6,728 bases of DNA, from positions 1 to 6,728 of the forward strand of contig CAIVQM010000329.1 of assembly GCA_903908025.1 (NCBI GenBank). The letters are read 5' to 3'. Source of the DNA: an uncultured bacterium (lineage in GTDB: Bacteria > Actinomycetota > Actinomycetes > S36-B12). A program made the position numbers and the translations under genes. The notes beneath the pieces are model-generated. The model had not been told where the DNA came from. It ran no database searches and was given only the letters and a program-made list of their open reading frames with translations. Below, one piece after another: positions 1 to 5,418 of the stretch; the first letter of the stretch is position 1, and each line of letters opens with the position of its first letter.

Positions 1-158
1 AGCAGGCCTTTGGCGATCAGGTATTCCAGAGCGTCATCAACCGCACCGTGAAGTTCCCCGATGCGGCCGTTGCGGGTGAGCCCATCACCACGTTCGCACC
101 CAGCAGCTCCGGTGCCGATGCCTACCGTCAGTTGGCCCGGGAGGTCCTGGCGCGGTGA
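1..158 (+). CDS. parA: ParA/Soj-family chromosome partitioning ATPase, C-terminal fragment
   Basis: Only the last 51 codons are in the window, read from base 3 and ending at TGA 156-158. The peptide includes the segment VINRTVKFPDAAVAGEPITT, followed by a Ser-rich turn and a helix ending in REVLAR. This matches the usual end of ParA/Soj proteins, where the last strand reads like 'T.IR....ease.g.pi..y.p.s.ga..Y..la.E'. ParA ATPases use the deviant Walker A fold and work with ParB to separate chromosome origins. The ATPase motifs lie outside the window, so the family call rests on the C-terminus and on the position directly before scpA. The stop overlaps the scpA start by 4 bp (GTGA), which suggests coupled translation. 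It could be a ParA paralogue rather than the main origin-partitioning Soj. Confidence 0.82.
   Translation, partial: QAFGDQVFQSVINRTVKFPDAAVAGEPITTFAPSSSGADAYRQLAREVLAR
139..144 (+). promoter_or_regulatory. Ribosome binding site of scpA
   Basis: GGGAGG lies inside the last codons of parA, 10 nt before the GTG at 155. It supports the GTG start that overlaps the parA stop over any later start, since the conserved ScpA core only begins around residue 24. Confidence 0.6.
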
Positions 159-1087
159 CAACGCCCACCGAGGCGCCTGTTCTCGATCCGTCCCAGCAGC
201 CCGTCAGCGATGCGCCTGTCGGCTTCTCGGTTCGCGTGGGCGAATTCGAGGGCCCCTTCGATCTGCTGCTCACCCTGATCTCGAAGCACAAGCTGGAGGT
301 CACCGAGCTAGCTCTGCACCTGGTCACCGATGAGTTCATCGGCTACATCCGGGGCCAGGGCGGGCTGTTTGATCTCGACGAGGCCAGTGGTTTCGTCGTC
401 GTCGCCGCGACCCTGCTCGATCTCAAGGCGGCCCGGCTGCTGCCGTCCGGCGAGGTCGAGGACGAGGAGGACCTCGCTCTGCTTGAGGCCCGCGACCTGC
501 TGTTCGCGCGGCTGCTGCAGTACCGCGCCTACAAGGAGGTGTCTGCGCTGTTCGCCGAGCGGATGGCCGGCGCTGCGAAGCGCTTTCCGCGAGCGGTCGG
601 CCTCGAGCCGCAGTTTGCTGCACTGCTGCCCGAGGTGCTCATCGGCCTGGGCCCCGACCAGTTCGCTGCGATGGCGGCTCGTGCGCTCGCACCCAAGCCC
701 ATCGAAGAAGTGTCGACAGCGCACATCCACATGCAGCGCGTCAGCGTGCGCGAGCAGGCGGCAATCATCGTCGAGCGCCTTCGCAAGCACCGCACGACCA
801 CCTTCCGCGCACTCATCGCCGACTGCGACACCACGCTTCTCGTCATCGGTCGGTTCCTGGCGCTGCTGGAGCTCTACCGCGAGCAGGTCATCGTCTTCGA
901 GCAGATCACACCGCTCGGCGACCTGACGATCCGGTGGACCGGAACCGATGCGGGCGAGGTAGCGGTGACCGACGAGTTCGATATCGAACGCGACGTGGAC
1001 CGAGCCGGCGAGGCAGACACCGAGCTCTATGACGAGCCGCACGATGTGCCCGCCATGGCCGAGGATGAGGAGATGGCTGATGAGTGA
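155..1087 (+). CDS. scpA: Segregation and condensation protein A (ScpA kleisin)
   Basis: This is a 310-aa kleisin that bridges the heads of the SMC dimer and, with ScpB, forms the bacterial condensin that compacts and separates chromosomes on the nucleoid. The ScpA signature is clear: VRVGEFEGPFDLLL around residues 26-39, which starts the N-terminal helical domain that contacts the SMC neck, then LLDLKAARLLP at 87-97. The C-terminal winged helix runs from about 195 to 262 and ends with the conserved FLALLELYREQVIVFEQ (234-250), the part expected to bind the SMC head. Residues 1-23 are a variable Pro-rich leader. Residues 263-310 form an acidic tail beyond the usual domain end, so the protein is longer than the roughly 250 aa of Bacillus ScpA. 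The GTG start at 155 shares GTGA with the parA stop. The last 8 bp overlap scpB, so the two partners are probably made in a coupled way. Confidence 0.95.
   Translation: MTTPTEAPVLDPSQQPVSDAPVGFSVRVGEFEGPFDLLLTLISKHKLEVTELALHLVTDEFIGYIRGQGGLFDLDEASGFVVVAATLLDLKAARLLPSGEVEDEEDLALLEARDLLFARLLQYRAYKEVSALFAERMAGAAKRFPRAVGLEPQFAALLPEVLIGLGPDQFAAMAARALAPKPIEEVSTAHIHMQRVSVREQAAIIVERLRKHRTTTFRALIADCDTTLLVIGRFLALLELYREQVIVFEQITPLGDLTIRWTGTDAGEVAVTDEFDIERDVDRAGEADTELYDEPHDVPAMAEDEEMADE
1067..1073 (+). promoter_or_regulatory. Ribosome binding site of scpB
   Basis: GAGGAGA ends 6 nt before the ATG at 1080. It decides the scpB start: the reading frame is open back to an ATG at 1029, but that start would overlap scpA by 59 bp, and the extra 17 residues look like scpA read in the wrong frame. 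Confidence 0.65.
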
Positions 1088-1754
1088 TCAGGTCGAGGTC
1101 GTCGAGGAGACGGTCCCGGACGAGGCCGTTGACGCAGTCGCTGACGAGGTGATGGACGACGGCACCGAGGCCGACGTCGAAGAGGTTGGCCTCGGAGCTC
1201 CGTCACTGGGTGCCGCGCTGGAAGCCCTGCTGCTCCTGGCAGATGAGCCCATGTCGGTGATGGACCTGGCATCCGCTGTCCGTCAGCCAGCGGAGGTCGT
1301 GGAAGACCGGCTCCGTGCCCTGTCTGCTGACTACAACGAGGCAGGCCGTGGCTTCGACCTGCGCGAAGTAGCGGGCGGCTGGCGCTACTACACGCGCGCC
1401 GAGTGCTCACCCCTCGTCGAGCGCTATGTGCTCGATGGACAGCAGGCTCGCCTCACCCAGGCATCGCTCGAGACCCTTGCTGTCATCGCCTACCGTCAGC
1501 CGATCACCCGCGGCCGCGTCAGTGCCGTGCGTGGAGTCAATGTCGACGGAGTCATCCGAACCCTGCTGACCCGCGGCCTGATCGCCGAGGCTGGGCACGA
1601 CGGCGAGTCGGGCGCGCATCTGTATGTCACGACATCGCACTTCCTGGAGCGGATGGGCATCGCATCGCTCGCCGACCTCCCACCCCTGGCCGAGCACCTG
1701 CCCGACCTGGCCGATCTCGAGGATGTCCTCGACTCCGTTGCGACAGGGGACTGA
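1080..1754 (+). CDS. scpB: Segregation and condensation protein B (ScpB)
   Basis: This 224-aa protein is the winged-helix partner of ScpA in the SMC-ScpAB condensin. Two tandem winged-helix domains are visible. The first runs from about 41 to 117 (LGAALEALLLLADEPMS, then GFDLREVAGGWRYYTR at 91-106). The second runs from about 122 to 190 and carries the strongest family motif at 125-168, with key stretches LTQASLETLAVIAYRQPITR and GRVSAVRGVNVDGVIRTLL. LYVTTSHFLERMGI (181-194) followed by the LPPL segment is the usual end of the fold. Residues 1-38 are an acidic, probably disordered leader. The ATG at 1080 overlaps the scpA stop by 8 bp (ATGAGTGA) and has a good ribosome binding site. ScpB acts as a dimer bound to the middle of ScpA, which fits the coupled gene pair. 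Length is in the normal range once the leader is set aside. Confidence 0.95.
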   Translation: MSDQVEVVEETVPDEAVDAVADEVMDDGTEADVEEVGLGAPSLGAALEALLLLADEPMSVMDLASAVRQPAEVVEDRLRALSADYNEAGRGFDLREVAGGWRYYTRAECSPLVERYVLDGQQARLTQASLETLAVIAYRQPITRGRVSAVRGVNVDGVIRTLLTRGLIAEAGHDGESGAHLYVTTSHFLERMGIASLADLPPLAEHLPDLADLEDVLDSVATGD

Positions 1755-1760
1755 GCCAAC

Positions 1761-2504
1761 ATGGCTGACGACACAGGCGAGAATCTGATCCGACTGCAGA
1801 AGGTGCTGGCCACGGCTGGCATCGGTAGCCGTCGTGCGTGCGAGGCGCTGATCGAGCAGGGTCGCGTGGAGGTCGACGGCAAGCTCGTGACCGAGCAGGG
1901 TATGCGCGTCGATCCGCGCACTGCCGTGGTGCGAGTCGACGGCGAGCGCGTCCCGACGGCCCCGGATACGGCGGTCTACGCGTTCAACAAGCCGAGGGGC
2001 GTCATCTCGACGATGTCCGACGACGAGGGACGTCCCTGTGTCGGTGACTGGGTCGCCGGCCGCACCGAACGGCTCTTCCACGTCGGACGTCTCGATGCCG
2101 AGACCGAGGGGCTGCTCCTGCTGACGAACGACGGTGAGCTCGCAAACCGGCTCGGCCATCCGTCCTACGAGGTCGACAAGACGTACGTCGCCACCGTGCG
2201 CGGCCAGGTGCCGCCTCAGGCACTGCGGGCTTTGCGCGAGGGTGTGGAGCTGGAAGACGGGTTCGCCCAGGTTGATGCAGCACGGATCATGCAGAAGGCC
2301 CCCGATCGGACCCTGGTCGAACTGGTCATCCACGAGGGGCGCAATCGCATCGTCCGTCGGATGATGGAAGAGGTCGGCTACCCCGTCACCGAACTCGTGC
2401 GCACGCGCATCGGACCGGTCCATCTGGGTCAGCAGCGCCCCGGCATCATCCGGGCGATCACGGGCAAGGAGCTGCGCGAGCTGTACACGGCCGTCGGGCT
2501 GTAG
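1761..2504 (+). CDS. rluB: 23S rRNA pseudouridine synthase, RluB/RsuA family
   Basis: This 247-aa enzyme should isomerise a uridine in 23S rRNA to pseudouridine during 50S maturation. An S4 RNA-binding domain covers about residues 10-56 (IRLQKVLATAGIGSRRACEA and on). The catalytic domain shows NKPRG at 76-80, HVGRLDAETEGLLLLTNDG at 107-125 with D112 as the predicted catalytic aspartate, KTYVATV at 140-146, and the C-terminal signature HEGRNRIVRRM at 191-201. Order and spacing are those of the RsuA/RluB/E/F family. RluB is chosen over RsuA because this gene commonly follows scpB in actinobacteria and Firmicutes; the target base cannot be read from the sequence. Position 197 is Ile where I recall Gln in many homologues, a mild change. 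It starts 6 bp after the scpB stop, with AGGGGA at 1745-1750 ten nt upstream, so it is probably in the same transcript as scpAB. Confidence 0.93.
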   Translation: MADDTGENLIRLQKVLATAGIGSRRACEALIEQGRVEVDGKLVTEQGMRVDPRTAVVRVDGERVPTAPDTAVYAFNKPRGVISTMSDDEGRPCVGDWVAGRTERLFHVGRLDAETEGLLLLTNDGELANRLGHPSYEVDKTYVATVRGQVPPQALRALREGVELEDGFAQVDAARIMQKAPDRTLVELVIHEGRNRIVRRMMEEVGYPVTELVRTRIGPVHLGQQRPGIIRAITGKELRELYTAVGL

Positions 2505-2525
2505 CGGTCGGAGGCAGGTACCTCG

Positions 2526-2531
2526 CTACGC
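2526..2531 (+). promoter_or_regulatory. Possible -10 element upstream of aroH
   Basis: TACGCT fits the actinobacterial TANNNT -10 pattern and lies in the only gap of more than 60 bp (2505-2567). A transcript starting near 2538 would still include the ribosome binding site GAGGAA at 2552-2557. I see no convincing -35 box around 2503-2508, so this is only suggestive of a separate start for the aromatic unit. The gap also holds the 8-bp palindrome AGGTACCT at 2516-2523 and no clear terminator. Confidence 0.28.
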
Positions 2532-2567
2532 TGTGCCGGTCGTTCTGTCACGAGGAATCGAGGGGCC

Positions 2568-2930
2568 ATGCCACTGCGCGGAATCCGTGGGGCCACCTGC
2601 CTGTCCGCCAATGATGCTGCGGAGATGCGCGAGGCCGTGCGCGAGCTGCTCGGCGCGATCCTCGAGCGCAACACGCTGAGCTCGGACGACATCGTCAGCA
2701 TCATCCTGACGGGCACGCCGGATCTCACGTGTGCCTTCCCAGCGGCTGGGGCCCGCGACTTCGGGCTCGTCGACGTACCCCTGCTGTGCGCTGCGGAGAT
2801 GAACGTCGACGGGGCCCTCGAGCGCGTGGTCCGTGTCCTCGTGCATGCCGACATGCTCGGCCCGCGCTCCGAGATCCAGCACGTCTACCTGCGTGGCGCC
2901 GAGGTGCTGCGGCAGGACCTGGTTCAGTGA
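2568..2930 (+). CDS. aroH: Chorismate mutase, AroH class
   Basis: This 120-aa monofunctional enzyme rearranges chorismate to prephenate, the branch step to tyrosine and phenylalanine. It belongs to the trimeric AroH class known from Bacillus subtilis, not to the commoner all-helical AroQ class. The start RGIRGAT (4-10) holds R7. TPDLTCAFPA (50-59) holds F57 and A59, with R63 nearby. PLLCAAEMN (71-79) holds C74 and E77, VVRV holds R89, QHVYL holds Y107, and VLRQDL holds R115. Compared from memory with the B. subtilis enzyme, these match active-site residues R7, F57, R63, C75, E78, R90, Y108 and R116, with a one-residue deletion before C74. Length is close to the family norm of about 120-127. 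The ATG at 2568 has GAGGAA 10 nt upstream. Its stop overlaps tyrA by 4 bp, tying it to the enzyme that uses its product. Confidence 0.95.
   Translation: MPLRGIRGATCLSANDAAEMREAVRELLGAILERNTLSSDDIVSIILTGTPDLTCAFPAAGARDFGLVDVPLLCAAEMNVDGALERVVRVLVHADMLGPRSEIQHVYLRGAEVLRQDLVQ
2914..2917 (+). promoter_or_regulatory. Ribosome binding site of tyrA
   Basis: AGGA lies 9 nt before the GTG at 2927 and supports that start. The frame is open back to 2729, but the extra 66 residues are Arg/Pro/Ala-rich shadow sequence of aroH and carry no family motif. Confidence 0.5.
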
Positions 2931-4033
2931 CGCCGCCGGCCCCCGACGGCCTCGACGGGACCGTCCTGGTGGTCGGCACCGGGCTGATCGGCACGTCGGT
3001 CGCCCTGGCCCTGCGCCGCGCAGGTGTCGATGTCCTGCTGTCCGATGTCGACGATGTCACCCTTCGCGTGGCGCAGGAGGCGGGAGCTGGACGGCCGCTG
3101 CAGCCGGCGGATCGCCCTGCTGTCGTCATCGTGGCGGTGCCGCCGAGGCACGCGTCGCAGGTGCTCGCTGCCGCGTCGCGCGACTTCCCCGAGGCGACCT
3201 TGACCGATGTCACGTCCGTGAAGCAGGGCGTGCTCGCAGAAGCGGTCAGCCTCGGTGCAGATCCGACGCGGCTCGTGGGCGGCCACCCGATGGCCGGCCG
3301 TGAGGTGTCCGGTGCTGCGGGCGCGCGTGCCGACCTGCTTGATGATCGGCTGTGGGTCGTGACGCCCCTGCCGTCCAGTGGCATCGAGCACGTGCGAGCC
3401 GTGCACCGACTGGCAACGGCATGTGGCGCCTACCCCGTCGAGATGGGCGCCGCCGACCATGACACTGCAGTGGCCCTTGTCTCGCACATGCCGCAGATCC
3501 TGTCCAGCGTGCTGGCTGCCCAACTGATCGATGCCGACCCCGACCATGTGCGCATCGCGGGGCAGGGACTTCGGGACATGACCCGCATCGCCGCAAGCAA
3601 CGTGCCGATGTGGTCCGACATCCTCAGCGCGAACCCCGGCCCGGTTGCCGATGTTCTCGACGGCGTGGTGGGTGAGCTTCAGCGCACGGCGCTGGCACTG
3701 CGAGAGATGGCCGGGACGGTGGGCAGGGGTGACGGCCCTTCCGTCGTCACGGAGGTACTGACGGCGGGAGTGGCGGGCCAGCAGCGCATCCCGGGCAAGC
3801 ACGGCGCCGCCCCGTCGGCCTACCGGGAGATCAGCGTCATCGTGGCTGACAAGCCGGGTGAACTCGCCCGGCTGTTCGCGGCCATCGGCGATGCCGAGGT
3901 CAACCTCGAGGACATCCGCATCGAGCATGTCTTCGGGCGGCCCAGCGGCCTGGTCGCGCTGTTCGTGCGTCCCGAGGCCGGTGAGCGGCTCATCGACGCG
4001 CTCGCGACGCACGGCTTCGACGTCCGAGCCTGA
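2927..4033 (+). CDS. tyrA: Prephenate dehydrogenase with C-terminal ACT domain
   Basis: This 368-aa cytoplasmic enzyme oxidatively decarboxylates prephenate to 4-hydroxyphenylpyruvate, leading to tyrosine. The N-terminal Rossmann domain shows VLVVGTGLIGTSVALAL from residue 13 (GxGxxG at 17-22), with an acidic end to the second strand (LLSDVD, D40) that points to NAD rather than NADP. TDVTSVK at 93-99 and GGHPMAGRE at 118-126 form the substrate and catalytic region, with H120 the likely catalytic base. The helical dimerisation domain carries HDTAVALVSHMPQ at 178-190. Residues about 300-368, opening with YREISVIVADKPGELARLF, are an ACT domain, a usual site for amino acid feedback, probably by tyrosine. 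The GTG at 2927 shares GTGA with the aroH stop. Arogenate as substrate cannot be excluded from sequence alone. Confidence 0.93.
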   Translation: MTPPAPDGLDGTVLVVGTGLIGTSVALALRRAGVDVLLSDVDDVTLRVAQEAGAGRPLQPADRPAVVIVAVPPRHASQVLAAASRDFPEATLTDVTSVKQGVLAEAVSLGADPTRLVGGHPMAGREVSGAAGARADLLDDRLWVVTPLPSSGIEHVRAVHRLATACGAYPVEMGAADHDTAVALVSHMPQILSSVLAAQLIDADPDHVRIAGQGLRDMTRIAASNVPMWSDILSANPGPVADVLDGVVGELQRTALALREMAGTVGRGDGPSVVTEVLTAGVAGQQRIPGKHGAAPSAYREISVIVADKPGELARLFAAIGDAEVNLEDIRIEHVFGRPSGLVALFVRPEAGERLIDALATHGFDVRA

Positions 4034-4047
4034 CCCTGCGTCCGAGC
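4021..4047 (+). repeat. Paired 9-bp direct repeat at the tyrA/cmk junction
   Basis: CGTCCGAGC occurs at 4021-4029 and again at 4039-4047, 18 bp apart start to start, one copy on each side of the tyrA stop codon. A complementary segment, GGCTCGG, lies at 4058-4064. It can pair with CCGAGCC at 4024-4030 (7 bp) or with CCGAGC at 4042-4047 (6 bp through 4059-4064). The first copy is within tyrA coding sequence (last codons), so part of the match could be chance. Confidence 0.45.
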
Positions 4048-4055
4048 GGGGTGGC

Positions 4056-4061
4056 TAGGCT
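4056..4061 (+). promoter_or_regulatory. Possible -10 element for a leaderless cmk transcript
   Basis: TAGGCT fits TANNNT and ends 6 nt before the cmk ATG at 4068, the spacing expected if transcription starts at the A of the start codon. Leaderless mRNAs are common in actinobacteria. The bases between are CGGGGG, too close to the ATG to be a normal ribosome binding site. A -35-like CTGACC lies at 4030-4035, about 20 bp upstream, longer than ideal. Confidence 0.35.
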
Positions 4062-4067
4062 CGGGGG

Positions 4068-4757
4068 ATGCGCGCACCCGTCATCGCCGTGGATGGCCCG
4101 GCCGGATCCGGGAAGTCCAGCGTCTGTCGCGCTGTGGCGGCCCGCCTCGGCCTGCGCTACCTCGACACGGGCGCGATGTACCGCGCGATGACATGGGCGA
4201 TGCTGGATGCCGGCATCGACGTCGATGATGCGGATGCCGTGGCCCGCCACGCCGAATCCGTGCACATCATCAGCGGCACCGACCCGGCCGAGCCGACGAT
4301 CCACGTTGCGGAGACTGATGTCTCGGGTCCGATCCGTGGTGACGATGTCACGGGTGCAGTCAGTGCCGTCAGCGCCGTGCCTTCCGTCCGCGAACGGCTC
4401 GTCGCCATCCAGCGGGCCGAGGTCGCGGCGGCGCATGCGGCCGGCGACGGCATCGTCGTCGAGGGGCGTGACATCACGACGGTCGTCCTGCCCGATGCCG
4501 ATGTGCGGGTATTCATCACGGCCGACCCAGCCGTCCGCGCCGCCCGCCGCGCCGCGCAGGATGAGGGGCTCGGCAAGGACGGCGTCGACGTCCAGCAGAC
4601 GCAGACCGATCTGCTCGCGCGTGATGCGAAGGACTCCAGCCGGGAGGCATCGCCGTTGGTGCTGGCGCCTGATGCTGTCGTCGTCGATACGACGGGCCTC
4701 ACCCTCGACGAGTCCATCGACCGCGTGTGCGCCCTCGTCGACGCGCTGCCCGAGTAG
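4068..4757 (+). CDS. cmk: (d)CMP kinase (cytidylate kinase)
   Basis: This 229-aa kinase transfers phosphate from ATP to CMP or dCMP, feeding CTP and dCTP synthesis. The P-loop is GPAGSGKSS at 10-18. LDTGAMYRAMTWA (32-44) is the family NMP-binding motif. VSAVPSVRE (101-109) lies in the CMP-specific insertion, VEGRDITTVVLPDADV (131-146) is the next conserved block, and RDAKDSSREASPL (185-197) is the lid region with Arg and Asp residues contacting phosphate. All main motifs are present and length is normal (about 220-230 aa). It begins 34 bp after tyrA, without a good ribosome binding site, and may have its own start signal. The plsC-like gene begins 4 bp after its stop. Confidence 0.95.
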   Translation: MRAPVIAVDGPAGSGKSSVCRAVAARLGLRYLDTGAMYRAMTWAMLDAGIDVDDADAVARHAESVHIISGTDPAEPTIHVAETDVSGPIRGDDVTGAVSAVSAVPSVRERLVAIQRAEVAAAHAAGDGIVVEGRDITTVVLPDADVRVFITADPAVRAARRAAQDEGLGKDGVDVQQTQTDLLARDAKDSSREASPLVLAPDAVVVDTTGLTLDESIDRVCALVDALPE

Positions 4758-4761
4758 TGGC

Positions 4762-5376
4762 ATGACTGTCGAGGCGGAGCTGCCGTCCTGGAGCGGCGCA
4801 GCGCATGCGCGGAACCTCGCCTCGGCAGCCATGCGCATGACGTACCGACTGCGGGCCCACGGCGCCCACCACGTGGGGACATCGGGTCCTCTGCTGATGG
4901 TCACCAGGAGCGAGGGCCTGCTGGTGGGCGCGATCCTGCACGCCAGCGCTCCTCGCCCCATCCATGTGCTGGCGAACGAGGCGATGACCACCGGTTTCCC
5001 GACCGCCGTCCTCATGCGGGCGGGGGATATCCCGGTGACACTGCCCACGGCCATCGAGGCCCAGCGAGTGGCCGTGGCGGCCCTGCGGGACGAGCGCGCT
5101 GTGGTCGTCGCGGGCGATTCGGTCCCCGTGGGGTACCTTGTCGGGGTGACCGGCGTCAATGTGATGCCGGTCGTGCTGCTCGGCGCGGATGGACGGGTTC
5201 CGACGGATCCGCCGCGCCCACGGTCGCGGATCGATGTGTACTTCGCCCCCGCGGTCCCGGTGAGCGTGCCTGGCGATCCGCTGCGCGCGAGCACGAGGGC
5301 CGCGATCGCGGAGCAGGTCCGACAGATCGTCAGCGATGCCGAAGACCTCGCCGCCATGCGGTCGGGGCGGATGTGA
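4762..5376 (+). CDS. PlsC-fold (lysophospholipid acyltransferase-like) protein with degenerate active site
   Basis: This 204-aa protein sits where actinobacteria often carry a 1-acylglycerol-3-phosphate acyltransferase gene, between cmk and der. The fold can be traced by block order: a PLLMV strand at 43-47, an IPV motif at 90-92, a VMPV motif at 134-137, and a closing strand RIDVYFAPAVPV at 156-167 like the 'i.ig.Pi' end of PlsC proteins. The catalytic residues are missing. At the NHx4D motif the sequence is TRSEGLL (48-54), so His aligns with R49 and Asp with L54. The Arg after IPV aligns with L94. FPEG aligns with VAGD (116-119). No frameshift or stop is seen, and codon use matches the neighbours, so this looks like a kept, non-catalytic relative rather than a decayed gene. 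No signal peptide or clear membrane helix is visible. The ATG at 4762 has no strong ribosome binding site; an upstream extension of the frame to 4207 is shadow sequence of cmk. The true role is unknown. Confidence 0.72.
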   Translation: MTVEAELPSWSGAAHARNLASAAMRMTYRLRAHGAHHVGTSGPLLMVTRSEGLLVGAILHASAPRPIHVLANEAMTTGFPTAVLMRAGDIPVTLPTAIEAQRVAVAALRDERAVVVAGDSVPVGYLVGVTGVNVMPVVLLGADGRVPTDPPRPRSRIDVYFAPAVPVSVPGDPLRASTRAAIAEQVRQIVSDAEDLAAMRSGRM

Positions 5377-5391
5377 CCGCACGGCGGTCAC
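5373..5391 (+). terminator. Perfect 8-bp hairpin after the plsC-like gene
   Basis: GTGACCGC (5373-5380) and GCGGTCAC (5384-5391) are exact inverted copies with a 3-nt loop ACG. The stem includes the TGA stop of the plsC-like gene and precedes der by 27 bp. No run of T follows, so it is not a classic intrinsic terminator. In high-GC bacteria it could still pause transcription, protect an mRNA end, or act as a DNA operator. Confidence 0.4.
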
Positions 5392-5418
5392 TCCACGACA
5401 GGAAGACGGAAGCACGCA

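Noticed and set aside
1407..2423. 338-codon open frame on the - strand opposite scpB and rluB
   Set aside because: High-GC antisense shadow of two well-identified genes; its His/Asp-rich product resembles no family.
2516..2523. 8-bp palindrome AGGTACCT between rluB and aroH
   Set aside because: Too short to call an operator or terminator, with no extended symmetry around it.
2729..2926. Longer tyrA start inside aroH
   Set aside because: The extra 66 residues are aroH read out of frame; the GTG at 2927 has a ribosome binding site and sits just before the Rossmann motif.
2924..4012. 362-codon open frame on the - strand opposite tyrA
   Set aside because: Covers tyrA exactly, with composition typical of GC-rich shadows.
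4207..4761. Longer start for the plsC-like gene inside cmk
   Set aside because: The added 185 residues are a Ser/Arg/Pro-rich frame shadow of cmk; the ATG at 4762 fits the operon spacing.
3990..5357. 455-codon open frame on the - strand
   Set aside because: It is the antisense shadow of cmk and the plsC-like gene; the protein is low-complexity Arg/Ala/Ser-rich with no motif, while the + strand carries clear conserved motifs.
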